From Sphingopyxis sp. JAI128 (lineage in GTDB: Bacteria > Pseudomonadota > Alphaproteobacteria > Sphingomonadales > Sphingomonadaceae), in contig NZ_JACHDA010000003.1 of assembly GCF_014207235.1 (NCBI RefSeq), forward strand, positions 124,001 to 188,000: a stretch of DNA of 64,000 nucleotides. The letters are read 5' to 3'. The notes beneath the pieces are model-generated. The model had not been told where the DNA came from. It worked only from the letters and a program-made list of their open reading frames with translations, and made no database searches. Position numbers and translations under genes: made by a program. Shown here in pieces: positions 51,208-60,481 of the stretch. Numbering within the stretch: the first letter of the stretch is position 1; each line of letters starts with the position of its first letter.

Positions 51208-51405
51208 ATGGACGATGACGACCTTCCCCGCCGCCGCGACGATGTTCTGACGGCGCTCGTCAAACAGCCGCTCGATCCGCTGTCGGTCGACGAACTCGAC
51301 GACCGCATCGCCGCGCTGGAAGGCGAAATTGCACGCATCAAGGCGCATCGCGCCGCCGCCACGAGCCAGAAGGCCGCCGCCGAAGCGCTGTTCCGTAAGG
51401 GCTGA
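51208..51405 (+). CDS. DUF1192 family protein
   Basis: 65 residues. A short acidic N-terminus (DDDDLPRRRDDVLTALVKQ) precedes the family core LDPLSVDELDDRIAALEGEIARI, a coiled-coil-like helix. Small DUF1192 proteins are frequent in alphaproteobacteria and have no known role. It ends where the convergent HerA-like gene ends; the two stop codons abut. Confidence 0.88.
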   Translation: MDDDDLPRRRDDVLTALVKQPLDPLSVDELDDRIAALEGEIARIKAHRAAATSQKAAAEALFRKG

Positions 51406-52878
51406 TTACTCCGCCTCGGTGCTGAGCCCCAATTCGGGAATACCGATCGAGCGTCGCCCGCCGAAATCGGCGCGCACGACGATCACCCCCTGCTTTTCCA
51501 TATATTCGACCAGCCGCCGGATGCGTCCGGGCGAGCGGCTGCCATAGGCGCGGCCGAGAATCTCGTCGTCCGGACAGGGCTCGCCGTCCATCGCCGCGCG
51601 CGCGATCTGCAGGAAGGGCGCGAACATGTCGTGCGGCAACCGGTCGGCGACGATCAGCGCCTCGCGCCAGCGCGGCTCGGCAGGATCGAACACGCCCCCT
51701 TTGGCCAGCGCGAAACGGCGGCGAAAGGCGGCAAGGTCGAGCGGCACCTTCTTCAGTTTCTGCATCCGGCAGCGCACCGAAAAATCCTGATAGAGGAAGG
51801 ATTCGGGCTGGAAGGCGCAGTCGGGGTCCGACAGCATCTCCTGCAACGTCTTGATCACCACGGCATCGCTCTGCTCGGCTTCCTCTACCGCCTCGAGAAT
51901 ATCGAGCACGGGCGGGGCGTCGAGATCCTCGTGCAGCCCCTCGCTCGCCGCGATCCGCTCCAGCACTTCGCTCGCTGCTACGGGCTCGGGTTCGGGCGCG
52001 AAGAAGCGGGGTTGGGCGGGCGCTTCCAATTCGGTGAAGAGCATCGAGCGCATGTCCTCTCCCCCCGCCGACGGCAGCGGCATCAACCCGTGCGTGCCCA
52101 GCCGCGTCGAGGTCTGCGTCGACCCGATCCGCACCGCGATCGGTCGCCGCGAGATCGCGGGACCGAGCCCGAGGAAATGCCCGCGCTCGAGGTCGCGGAT
52201 CGCCTCGGCCTGCCGCCGCTCCATGCCGAGCAGGTCGGCGGCGCGCGCCATGTCAATGTCGAGGAAGGTGCGCCCCATCAGGAAGTTGCTGGCCTCCGCA
52301 GCGACATTCTTCGCGAGCTTCGCCAGCCGCTGCGTCGCGATCGCGCCGGCAAGGCCGCGCTTGCGCCCGCGGCACATCAGGTTCGTCATCGCCGACAGGC
52401 TCGCGCGGCGGACATTGTCGGCGACGTCGCCCGCGACGCTCGGCGCGAACATCTGCGCCTCGTCGACCACGACCAGCGCCGGAAACCAATGTTCACGCGG
52501 CGCATCGAACAGTGCGTTGAGGAACGCCGCGGCGCAGGTCATCTGCGCCTCGATATCGAGCGATTCGAGACTGAGGATGATCGACGCGCGATGTTCGCGG
52601 ATGCGCGCGCCCATCGCCGCAATCTCCCGCTCATTATAGTCGCCGCCGTTGATCACGACATGGCTGTACGCGTCAGCGAGCGTGACGAAATCGCCCTCGG
52701 GATCGATCACGATCTGCTGCACCAGTTCGGCGCTTTCCTCGAGGATACGGCGCAAAAGGTGCGACTTGCCCGACCCCGAATTGCCCTGGACGAGCAGGCG
52801 CGTTGCGAGCAGCTCCTGCACGTCGATGCGCACGCCCTGCCCCGTGCCGTCCGTCCCGATGTCGATGCTGGTCTTCAC
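51406..52878 (-). CDS. HerA-like ATPase (DUF87) with C-terminal extension
   Basis: 490 residues. DUF87 motor at about 1-270: Walker A VQGNSGSGKSHLLRR, a DPEGDFV motif, Walker B LVVVDEAQMFAP, sensor AIATQRLAKLAKNV with TFLDIDMARAADLLG. It has no HAS-barrel, unlike the ATPase at 30625-32346. The C-terminal 200 residues include an acidic, Pro/Glu-rich linker and a probable winged helix (YGSRSPGRIRRLVEYMEKQGVIVV). The start is GTG at 52878; an ATG is absent in the conserved part. Substrate DNA is unproven. Confidence 0.88.
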   Translation of the reverse strand: MKTSIDIGTDGTGQGVRIDVQELLATRLLVQGNSGSGKSHLLRRILEESAELVQQIVIDPEGDFVTLADAYSHVVINGGDYNEREIAAMGARIREHRASIILSLESLDIEAQMTCAAAFLNALFDAPREHWFPALVVVDEAQMFAPSVAGDVADNVRRASLSAMTNLMCRGRKRGLAGAIATQRLAKLAKNVAAEASNFLMGRTFLDIDMARAADLLGMERRQAEAIRDLERGHFLGLGPAISRRPIAVRIGSTQTSTRLGTHGLMPLPSAGGEDMRSMLFTELEAPAQPRFFAPEPEPVAASEVLERIAASEGLHEDLDAPPVLDILEAVEEAEQSDAVVIKTLQEMLSDPDCAFQPESFLYQDFSVRCRMQKLKKVPLDLAAFRRRFALAKGGVFDPAEPRWREALIVADRLPHDMFAPFLQIARAAMDGEPCPDDEILGRAYGSRSPGRIRRLVEYMEKQGVIVVRADFGGRRSIGIPELGLSTEAE

Positions 52879-52989
52879 GCTGGCCGCCCTATCGGGGCGC
52901 TTGGGCAAAGACAACCGGGCGGGCCTTCGGATCGCCTGATTTTGCCATGCGACCTTGCCAATCGGCGCTAACGCGCCAAAAGGGCGCGC

Positions 52990-53250
52990 ATGGATTTCGA
53001 CGACCAGCTCCGACGCTATTTCGGCACCGCCGACATCGCGGCGATCCATCCCGAGGCGCACGCCGCGGGCACCGAACGCATGCGCGTCGACTTCGGGCTG
53101 GAGACGAACCCCGGCCGCCGCTTCGCGCTGTGGGCGCTGATGTATATGCTCGGTGTCGCGCCCGACCTCGACGTCGCGTTCAAGGATGAGGGCGAGCGCG
53201 ATCTGGCGCGCGACTTCATGGATATGGTCGATCGGGCGGGTGAGAATTAA
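52990..53250 (+). CDS. small conserved protein of unknown function
   Basis: 86 residues: MDFDDQLRRYFGTADIAAI, then GLETNPGRRFALWALMYMLG and a charged end. Mostly helical. Not recognised beyond a general resemblance to short sphingomonad proteins. It starts 112 bases from the divergent HerA-like gene. Confidence 0.7.
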   Translation: MDFDDQLRRYFGTADIAAIHPEAHAAGTERMRVDFGLETNPGRRFALWALMYMLGVAPDLDVAFKDEGERDLARDFMDMVDRAGEN

Positions 53251-53345
53251 CGTCGGAACAGCCGGCCGCATTTGAATGATTTTATTGAACTATCATTCAC
53301 TTTCAAATTGCCCCAAGGAAACGATGTCTTTCCGGGGAGGGGTAG

Positions 53346-53858
53346 GTGGAGTTTCCACAGATAGGGCGGCCATTCGCCTACGTGCCGATGTTGCTATTGT
53401 TGCCTGCATCCGCACATGCGCAGGTAGCTCCGGAATCGCCGATTCACACAACCGTAAATGGCGCTTTCTATTTGTGCCCCCGCCTGATCGGAACCGAAGC
53501 GGCGCCACCGACCGAAGAACTGTCGAAGTTGGGCTTCGAAGCCACCGCTCCACTCGCCCCTGGCCGTAGCTTGTGGTTCAAAGGCGATGGCGGCAAAGGA
53601 AATCTGACTGTTTCATACGACCCGGCCGAAAAACGCTGCACGCTGGATTATGTTGGCGCCGGATACGAACAAATTGCCGGCATTGCGCGCGATATGGTCA
53701 AGCAAAACCGTTTCGTCAGGATTACCGGCGGCGACAGAGATGGTGCCAAGGGCGACGTATTTGAAGGCGCGGCTCGCGGGCGAGCAAAAATCGCCCGATT
53801 CATCATCATCGAAAATTACACCAACGGCTCTGCAGCGATCAGCTACTCCGAAAGGTAG
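53346..53858 (+). CDS. exported protein of unknown function
   Basis: 170 residues from a GTG with GGGAGGGG 10 bases upstream. A signal peptide (FAYVPMLLLLPASAHA) precedes a small soluble domain with two cysteines (FYLCPRLIG, KRCTLDYVG). No family recognised. Base composition is visibly less GC-rich than the neighbours, including its 5' flank (gattttattgaactatcattc), which suggests recent acquisition. Confidence 0.65.
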   Translation: MEFPQIGRPFAYVPMLLLLPASAHAQVAPESPIHTTVNGAFYLCPRLIGTEAAPPTEELSKLGFEATAPLAPGRSLWFKGDGGKGNLTVSYDPAEKRCTLDYVGAGYEQIAGIARDMVKQNRFVRITGGDRDGAKGDVFEGAARGRAKIARFIIIENYTNGSAAISYSER

Positions 53859-54017
53859 CGCGGGAATCAACGCTACGTTATCCATAATACAACCCCGTCA
53901 TCGTAATTTCACAAAGCCGACCGCTTTTCCCTTGCGGTGGGGCGGCGGCATCGCCACGTTATGTTTCCAAGGGGGCCGCCATCTCCCCGGCCTGGTCCCC
54001 GCAAGGAGATGAAGACC
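53859..54017. other. intergenic region upstream of clpA
   Basis: 159 bases with no gene. In particular no clpS, which usually precedes clpA in proteobacteria. A GC-rich block (GGCGGCATCGCC, GGGGGCCGCCATC) precedes the AAGGAG ribosome binding site at 54003-54008. Confidence 0.5.
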
Positions 54018-56357
54018 ATGCCGTCCTTTTCGGAAAGCCTCGAAAAGACACTACACAATGCGCTGAAGGCCGCTTCGGAGCGTCACCACGAATATGCGAC
54101 GCTCGAACATCTGCTCTTCGCGCTGATCGACGACGATCATGCCGCCGAAGTGATGCGCGCGTGCGGCGTCGCGACCGACGACCTGCAATCGGCGGTCGTC
54201 CACTATCTCGATACCGAACTCGACAGCCTGAAGGTCGAGGGGCACAGCGACCCCTCCCCGACCAGCGGATTCCAGCGCGTCGTCCAGCGCGCGATCCTGC
54301 ACGTCCAGTCGTCGGGCAAGGATGAGGTGACGGGCGCCAACGTCCTCGTCGCACTCTTCTCCGAACGCGAAAGCTACGCGGTCTATTTCCTCCAACAGCA
54401 GGACCTGACGCGCCTCGACGCGGTCTCCTATTTGAGCCACGGCGTCGGCAAGGGCGGCAAGCCTTCGCCGCAGGCCGAACCCGAGGAAAAGGAAGAGACG
54501 AAGGACAAGGACAGCGCCAAGAACAAGAAGGAAACCGCGCTCGACCAGTTCACCGTCAACCTCAACGAAAAGGCGAAGGTCGGCAAGGTCGACCCGCTGA
54601 TCGGCCGCAATGCCGAGGTCGATCGCACGATCCAGATCCTCTGCCGCCGCAGCAAGAACAACCCGCTCTATGTGGGCGACCCCGGCGTCGGCAAGACCGC
54701 GATCGCCGAAGGCCTCGCGCGCAAGATCATCGAGGGCGACGTGCCCGAGGTGCTGCTGCCCGCGGTCATCTATTCGCTCGACATGGGCGCGCTACTCGCG
54801 GGCACGCGCTACCGCGGCGATTTCGAGGAGCGGTTGAAACAGGTTGTGACCGAGCTCGAAGGCCTGCCGCACGCGATCCTGTTCATCGACGAGATCCACA
54901 CCGTCATCGGTGCGGGCGCGACGAGCGGCGGCGCGATGGATGCGTCGAACCTGCTCAAGCCCGCGCTGTCGGGCGGCGTGATCCGCTGCATCGGCTCGAC
55001 GACGTACAAGGAGTTCCGCAACCATTTCGAAAAGGACCGGGCGCTGCTGCGCCGCTTCCAGAAAATCGACGTGGTCGAACCGACGCTCGAAGATACGAAA
55101 AAGATCCTCGCGGGGCTGCGCAGCGCATTCGAGGCGCATCATCAGGTTCGTTATACGCCGGATGCGATCAACGCCGCGGTCGACCTGTCGGCGCGCTACA
55201 TCAACGACCGCAAATTGCCCGACAAGGCGATCGACGTGATCGACGAAGTCGGCGCGATGCAGATGCTCGTCGCTCCGTCGAAGCGCAAGAAGACGATCAC
55301 CGCGAAAGAAATCGAAGCGGTGATCGCGACAATGGCGCGCATCCCGCCCAAGTCGGTATCGACCGACGACAAGGCGACGCTCGCCAGCCTCGAAACCGAC
55401 CTGAAGCGCGTCGTGTTCGGCCAGAACACCGCGATCGAAGTGCTGTCGTCGGCGATCAAGCTGAGCCGCGCGGGCCTGCGCGATCCCGAAAAGCCGATCG
55501 GCAACTATCTCTTCTCGGGCCCGACCGGCGTCGGCAAGACCGAGGTCGCAAAGCAATTGGCTTCGATCATGGGCATCCCGCTCCAGCGCTTCGACATGAG
55601 CGAATATATGGAGCGGCACAGCGTGTCGCGCCTGATCGGCGCACCGCCGGGCTATGTCGGTTATGATCAGGGCGGGCTGCTCACCGATGCGATCGACCAG
55701 AATCCGCATTGCGTGCTGCTGCTCGACGAGATCGAAAAGGCGCATCCCGACCTGTTCAACATCTTGCTGCAGGTGATGGACAACGGCCGCCTGACCGATC
55801 ACCACGGCAAGACGGTCGATTTCCGCAACGTCATCCTGATCATGACGACCAATGCGGGCGCCAGCGACATGGCGCGCGAATCGATCGGTTTCGGCCAGTC
55901 GACGCGCGAGGATGTGCAGGAAGAGGCGGTGAAGCGCATGTTCACCCCCGAATTCCGCAACCGCCTCGATGCGATCGTACCTTTCGGCTATTTGCCGCCC
56001 GAGGTTGTCGCGCGCGTCGTCGACAAGTTCATCCTCGAACTCGAACTGCAACTCGCCGACCGCAACGTCCACATCCAGCTGGACGATGCGGCGCGCGAAT
56101 GGCTGACCGGCAAGGGCTATGACAAGCTCTATGGCGCGCGCCCGATGGGCCGCCTGATCCAGGAGAAGATCAAGCAGCCGCTCGCCGAGGAACTGCTGTT
56201 CGGCAAGCTGGTCCATGGCGGCGAGGTCAAGGTGAAGATGAAGACCGGCGAGGACGCCCATGTCGGCAATCCGCTGGCCTTCGAAATCACCCCCGCCGCG
56301 CCGAAGGCGGGCAAGGGCAAGGCGAAGCCCGACAAGGCGAAGAAGGCGGCGGAGTAA
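54018..56357 (+). CDS. clpA: ATP-dependent Clp protease ATP-binding subunit ClpA
   Basis: Hexameric unfoldase feeding ClpP. The 779 residues hold the N-domain (about 1-145: FSESLEKTLHNALKAASERH), AAA domain 1 (Walker A GDPGVGKT near 220) and AAA domain 2 (GPTGVGKT near 500). The two Walker B sites FIDEIHT and LLDEIEKAH, and the ClpP-docking loop in the second domain, are present. The linker (about 150-185) is Lys/Glu-rich. AAGGAG lies 9 bases before the chosen ATG; an ATG 9 bases upstream is too close to it. Confidence 0.98.
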   Translation: MPSFSESLEKTLHNALKAASERHHEYATLEHLLFALIDDDHAAEVMRACGVATDDLQSAVVHYLDTELDSLKVEGHSDPSPTSGFQRVVQRAILHVQSSGKDEVTGANVLVALFSERESYAVYFLQQQDLTRLDAVSYLSHGVGKGGKPSPQAEPEEKEETKDKDSAKNKKETALDQFTVNLNEKAKVGKVDPLIGRNAEVDRTIQILCRRSKNNPLYVGDPGVGKTAIAEGLARKIIEGDVPEVLLPAVIYSLDMGALLAGTRYRGDFEERLKQVVTELEGLPHAILFIDEIHTVIGAGATSGGAMDASNLLKPALSGGVIRCIGSTTYKEFRNHFEKDRALLRRFQKIDVVEPTLEDTKKILAGLRSAFEAHHQVRYTPDAINAAVDLSARYINDRKLPDKAIDVIDEVGAMQMLVAPSKRKKTITAKEIEAVIATMARIPPKSVSTDDKATLASLETDLKRVVFGQNTAIEVLSSAIKLSRAGLRDPEKPIGNYLFSGPTGVGKTEVAKQLASIMGIPLQRFDMSEYMERHSVSRLIGAPPGYVGYDQGGLLTDAIDQNPHCVLLLDEIEKAHPDLFNILLQVMDNGRLTDHHGKTVDFRNVILIMTTNAGASDMARESIGFGQSTREDVQEEAVKRMFTPEFRNRLDAIVPFGYLPPEVVARVVDKFILELELQLADRNVHIQLDDAAREWLTGKGYDKLYGARPMGRLIQEKIKQPLAEELLFGKLVHGGEVKVKMKTGEDAHVGNPLAFEITPAAPKAGKGKAKPDKAKKAAE

Positions 56358-56363
56358 CTAGCT

Positions 56364-56481
56364 CCCCTCCCGCAGGCGGGAGGGGCAGCGAGACTCGCGG
56401 GCCTGCCCGCTAGTCGCAACGGGGTGGGCGCCGCGACGGTGCTTGCCCCCCCCCCCAAACCCCTCCCGCAAGCGGGAGGGG
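56364..56481. repeat. paired GC hairpins downstream of clpA (family E) with C tract
   Basis: Two copies of CCCCTCCCGC/GCGGGAGGGG hairpins at 56364-56385 and 56460-56481, 96 bases apart, with a run of 11 C at 56446-56456 just before the second. Between clpA and map. The unit is a REP-like intergenic element; the 11-base C run may be hard to read accurately. Confidence 0.75.
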
Positions 56482-56527
56482 CTTACTGCCCTCGCAATTC
56501 GGCGCCACATCGCCTATATCGCTTCCC

Positions 56528-57367
56528 ATGTACGACTATGTCTCCGTAACCGCCGGCGATGCGGCGAGCCCCACTCCCGTGCGCGACGGCACGATCAAGC
56601 TGCACGACGAAGCGGGCTTTGTTGGCATGCGCAAGGCGGGGCGGCTGTCGGCTGAAATCCTCGATGCGCTGGTTCCCTTCGTCCAGCCGGGCGTGACCAC
56701 CGCCGCAATCGACGACCTTGTCCGCACGATGATGCTCGACGGCGGCGGTATCCCCGCGACACTCGGCTATCGCGGCTTCACGCACAGCTGCTGCACGAGC
56801 ATCAACCATGTCGTGTGCCACGGTATCCCCGACGACAAGCCGGTGCGCGAGGGCGATATCGTCAATATCGACGTCACCAGCATCGTCGACGGCTGGCACG
56901 GCGACACCAGCCGCATGTATCTGGTCGGCGATGCTCCGATCAAGGCAAAGCGCCTCGTCGAAGTCACCTATGAATGCCTGATGCTCGGCATCGAGCAGGC
57001 AAAGCCCGGCAACCGCATGGGCGACGTCGCGCATGCGATCCAGAGCCACGCCGAGCGCCACCGCTATTCGGTCGTGCGCGATTTCTGTGGCCACGGGCTC
57101 GGCCAGATGTTCCACGATGCGCCCGAAGTGGTCCACGCGGGACGCCCCGGCACCGGGCCGGAGCTGCGCCCCGGCATGTTCTTCACGATCGAGCCAATGA
57201 TCAACACCGGCAAATTTGCAGTGAAGATGCTGGCCGACGGCTGGACCGCGGTGACGCGCGACCGCTCGCTCTCGGCGCAGTTCGAGCACAGCATCGGGAT
57301 CACCGAGACCGGCTGCGAGATTTTCACCGCCAGCCCCAAGGGTCTGAACGCGCCGCCTTGGAACTGA
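56528..57367 (+). CDS. map: methionine aminopeptidase, type I
   Basis: 279 residues. Removes the initial Met from new proteins. The five metal ligands of the pita-bread fold can be placed: NIDVTSIVDGWHGDTSRMY (two Asp), GHGLGQMFHDAPEVVH (His), MFFTIEPMIN (Glu) and QFEHSIGITE (Glu). The active-site His lies in HSCCTSINHVVCHGIP. A 40-residue N-terminal extension is longer than in E. coli but usual in alphaproteobacteria. Confidence 0.97.
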   Translation: MYDYVSVTAGDAASPTPVRDGTIKLHDEAGFVGMRKAGRLSAEILDALVPFVQPGVTTAAIDDLVRTMMLDGGGIPATLGYRGFTHSCCTSINHVVCHGIPDDKPVREGDIVNIDVTSIVDGWHGDTSRMYLVGDAPIKAKRLVEVTYECLMLGIEQAKPGNRMGDVAHAIQSHAERHRYSVVRDFCGHGLGQMFHDAPEVVHAGRPGTGPELRPGMFFTIEPMINTGKFAVKMLADGWTAVTRDRSLSAQFEHSIGITETGCEIFTASPKGLNAPPWN

Positions 57368-57656
57368 GCCTCCTTCCCTCTCGATGGGAGAAGGATATGA
57401 AGCCTTAAGCCGAACGCATTAGGCGAAGTTGGTTGAGGGTGGCGGCGCGCCATCACGCGATCGCCTCAGACCGCCCCCCCCCCCCCCACCGCCGCGACTT
57501 GCCATCGAGCTGGCAAGTCTCGCTGCCTCCCCCAACAAGGGGGAGGATAAGCGATCCCCCTCTCGCCGCCCCCCATTTTCCCGCTTGCACCCTCGCGCCT
57601 TCGCGCGCAGACTTGACGTTAACGTCAAGATAGGCGTCAAAACGGGAGAGCAAGGG
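57368..57656. other. leader region upstream of the PQQ dehydrogenase
   Basis: 289 bases without a convincing gene. It contains a run of 14 C (57474-57487), repeat-like GC stretches (a GCTGCCTCCCCCAACAAGGG block) and an 18-base palindrome at 57612-57629. An ATG-opened frame at 57429 is in phase with the dehydrogenase but lacks signal-peptide character. Confidence 0.55.
57612..57629. promoter_or_regulatory. perfect 18-base palindrome upstream of PQQ dehydrogenase
   Basis: CTTGACGTTAACGTCAAG, fully self-complementary, 27 bases before the ATG. The shape (TTGACGTTAACGTCAA) resembles sites for MerR- or TetR-type regulators of catabolic genes; the regulator is not in the window. Confidence 0.7.
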
Positions 57657-59843
57657 ATGGCGAAACGGGTCTTTTCGACTGCGCTGCTGGGCTGTGCGGC
57701 ACTGGTATTGGCTTCATGCAACGCATCGAAGAATGAGAGCCTCTCGGGCAGCGCGTCGCTCGACGACGCAGAGAAAGCCAGCGAGACCCTGCTCAAAACC
57801 GGGGGTAACGGCGACGATTGGGGCGCGATCGGCTACAGCTACGACGAACAGCGTTTCAGCCCGCTCACCGACATCAACGACCGGAATGTGGGCGAGCTCG
57901 GCATCGCGTGGACTGCCGATCTCGACGACGCGCGCGGGCAGGAGGCGACCCCGGTCGTCGTCGATGGCGTGATGTATGTGACGCACGCTTGGTCAAAGGT
58001 CAGTGCATGGGACGCCGCGACGGGCAAGTCGCTATGGAAGTTCGACCCCAAGGTGCCGGGCGAGCGGGCGGTTTCGGCCTGCTGCGACGTCGTCAACCGC
58101 GGCGTCGCCGTGTGGGGCGACAAGGTCTTCGTCGGCGCGCTCGACGGTCGCCTGATCGCACTCGACAAAAAGACCGGCAAGGAACTCTGGTCGACCCAGA
58201 CCTTCGACACCTCGAAACCCTATACGATCACCGGCGCTCCGCGCGTCGTGAAGGACATGGTGCTGATCGGCAACGGCGGCGCCGAATTCGGGGTGCGCGG
58301 CTATGTCACCGCTTATGACGCCGACACCGGCAAGGAACGCTGGCGCTTCTACACCGCACCCAATCCGACCAAGGCAAAGGACGGGGCGGCATCCGACGAT
58401 ATTTTCGCCAGCAAGGCGAACGCCACATGGTCCGACACGGGCGAATGGCAGACCTCGGGCGGCGGCGGCACCGTTTGGGACGCGATCGTCTACGACAAGG
58501 ATCTTGACCAGATCTACCTCGGCGTCGGCAATGGCAACCCGTGGAACCATGGCACGCGCTCGAACGGCGAAGGCGACAACTGGTTCCTCTCGTCGATCGT
58601 CGCGCTCGAGGCGACGACGGGCAAATATAAATGGCATTATCAGGAAACGCCGGCCGAGACGTGGGACTATACCGCGACCCAGCCGATCATCCTCGCCGAG
58701 CAGGCGGTGAACGGCACGCCGACCAAAGTGTTGTATCACGCACCGAAAAACGGCTTCTTCTTCACCATCGACCGCACAAACGGCAAGCTGATCGATGCCA
58801 AGCCCTTCGTCGACGGGATCAATTGGGCGACCGGCTATGACCTCGCCACGGGCCGCCCGATCGAAAATCCCGAGGCACGCTTCTACAGGACGGGCAAACC
58901 CTTCATCGCCATCCCCGGCGCATTGGGCGCACACAACTGGCATCCGATGAGCTTCAACCCGGCAACCGGCTTCGTTTATATCCCCGCGCAGCAGATCCCC
59001 CAGGGTTATCTTCAGGACATGACCGAGCTCGACAAGCGCAAGGTCGTCGGCTTCAACATCGGCTCCTCGTTGACCGCAACGATGATGCCCGACGACAAGG
59101 CCGCCTATCGCGCCGCGGTCGCCGCAACCACCGGGCGCCTCGTCGCCTTCGACCCGCGGACCGGCAAGGTCGCCTGGGCGGTCGATCATCCCGCGGCGTG
59201 GAACGGCGGCACGATGACGACGGCCGGCAATCTCGTCTTCCAGGGCACCAGCACCGGGCGCTTCCGTGCCTATGCCGCCGACACCGGCAAGCAATTGCTC
59301 GACCTCGACATGCAATCGGGGATCGTCAGCGCGCCCTCGACCTTCCGCGTCGGCGGCGTGCAATATGTCGCCTTCCAGACGAGCAAGGGCGGCGCCTTCC
59401 CACTCGTTGCCGGGGTCGCCGGCGGCGTGACGCGCAAGGTGCCCAACATTCCGCGCCTCGTCGTGATGAAGATCGGCGGCACGATGCAGCTTCCCGCCCC
59501 GCCGGTTTCGGCGGCGCTGGCGTGGAACCCGCCGCCCCAGTTCGGCACGCCGGCGCAAATCGCCGCGGGCAAGGCGCATTTCGGTCGCTATTGCATCGTC
59601 TGCCACGGCGACAGCGCGATCGGCAACGGCTTCACCCCCGACCTGCGCGTCTCGGGTACGCTCACCAATGCCGATGCGTGGAAATCGGTGATCTTGGATG
59701 GCGCGCTCAAGGATCGCGGAATGGTCAGTTTTGCACGCGTGCTCACACCCGCCGATGCCGAGGCGCTGCGCGCATATGTCATCGACCGGTCGAACTGGAC
59801 CAAGGCCAATCTGCCCGAGGCGTCGGCGCCGATGGGACGCTGA
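57657..59843 (+). CDS. PQQ-dependent quinohemoprotein alcohol dehydrogenase
   Basis: 728 residues. A lipoprotein-like signal (LVLASC, Cys near 21) is followed by an eight-bladed PQQ propeller with repeated tryptophan-docking motifs (DAATGKSLWKFDP, DKKTGKELWSTQ, DADTGKERWRFY). The adjacent Cys pair near the cofactor is CCDVV (142-143). The C-terminal cytochrome domain carries a heme c site, CIVCH (646-650). The enzyme oxidises alcohols in the periplasm and passes electrons through its own heme. Ca-binding residues lie around NWATGYD and ETWDYTA. GGGAGAGCAAGGG precedes the ATG. Confidence 0.95.
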   Translation: MAKRVFSTALLGCAALVLASCNASKNESLSGSASLDDAEKASETLLKTGGNGDDWGAIGYSYDEQRFSPLTDINDRNVGELGIAWTADLDDARGQEATPVVVDGVMYVTHAWSKVSAWDAATGKSLWKFDPKVPGERAVSACCDVVNRGVAVWGDKVFVGALDGRLIALDKKTGKELWSTQTFDTSKPYTITGAPRVVKDMVLIGNGGAEFGVRGYVTAYDADTGKERWRFYTAPNPTKAKDGAASDDIFASKANATWSDTGEWQTSGGGGTVWDAIVYDKDLDQIYLGVGNGNPWNHGTRSNGEGDNWFLSSIVALEATTGKYKWHYQETPAETWDYTATQPIILAEQAVNGTPTKVLYHAPKNGFFFTIDRTNGKLIDAKPFVDGINWATGYDLATGRPIENPEARFYRTGKPFIAIPGALGAHNWHPMSFNPATGFVYIPAQQIPQGYLQDMTELDKRKVVGFNIGSSLTATMMPDDKAAYRAAVAATTGRLVAFDPRTGKVAWAVDHPAAWNGGTMTTAGNLVFQGTSTGRFRAYAADTGKQLLDLDMQSGIVSAPSTFRVGGVQYVAFQTSKGGAFPLVAGVAGGVTRKVPNIPRLVVMKIGGTMQLPAPPVSAALAWNPPPQFGTPAQIAAGKAHFGRYCIVCHGDSAIGNGFTPDLRVSGTLTNADAWKSVILDGALKDRGMVSFARVLTPADAEALRAYVIDRSNWTKANLPEASAPMGR

Positions 59844-59870
59844 TTGCCCAAATTTTAAGCACCGAAACAA

Positions 59871-59899
59871 CGCCGTTGCTCACAGCTTGGGCAACGGCG
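59871..59899 (+). terminator. hairpin downstream of the PQQ dehydrogenase
   Basis: Perfect 9-base arms CGCCGTTGC and GCAACGGCG with an 11-base loop, 27 bases after the stop codon. It is followed by CCATTTCGTTTC, a weak T-rich stretch. Confidence 0.65.
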
Positions 59900-59943
59900 C
59901 CATTTCGTTTCAAAATTCTTACCAAATCCCCGCGATTCGCCAA

Positions 59944-59960
59944 TTGGCACGGCTTTTGAT
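59944..59960 (+). promoter_or_regulatory. sigma-54-type promoter of glnBA
   Basis: TTGGCACGGCTTTTGAT matches YTGGCACG-N4-TTGCW with only the C of the -12 GC changed to A; the spacing between GG (-24) and G (-12) is correct. It lies 112 bases before glnB. GCACC/GGTGC half-sites around it (59869 and 59962) could belong to NtrC. Confidence 0.75.
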
Positions 59961-60020
59961 TGGTGCAAGATGGCGGGACATCGCACCGACTCGACGGCAG
60001 ACCGAACCAGGCAGGCCTGA

Positions 60021-60410
<390 letters not shown>

Positions 60411-60481
60411 TCTTTCGCAATTTTCGAAAACCCGAAAACCCCCGGCACGCCGGACCATTTCGCAAGAAGGAAGCATAGACG

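Noticed and set aside
57429..57656. In-frame extension of the PQQ dehydrogenase
   Set aside because: It would put 76 Pro/Arg-rich residues, including those from a C run, before a clean lipoprotein signal peptide.
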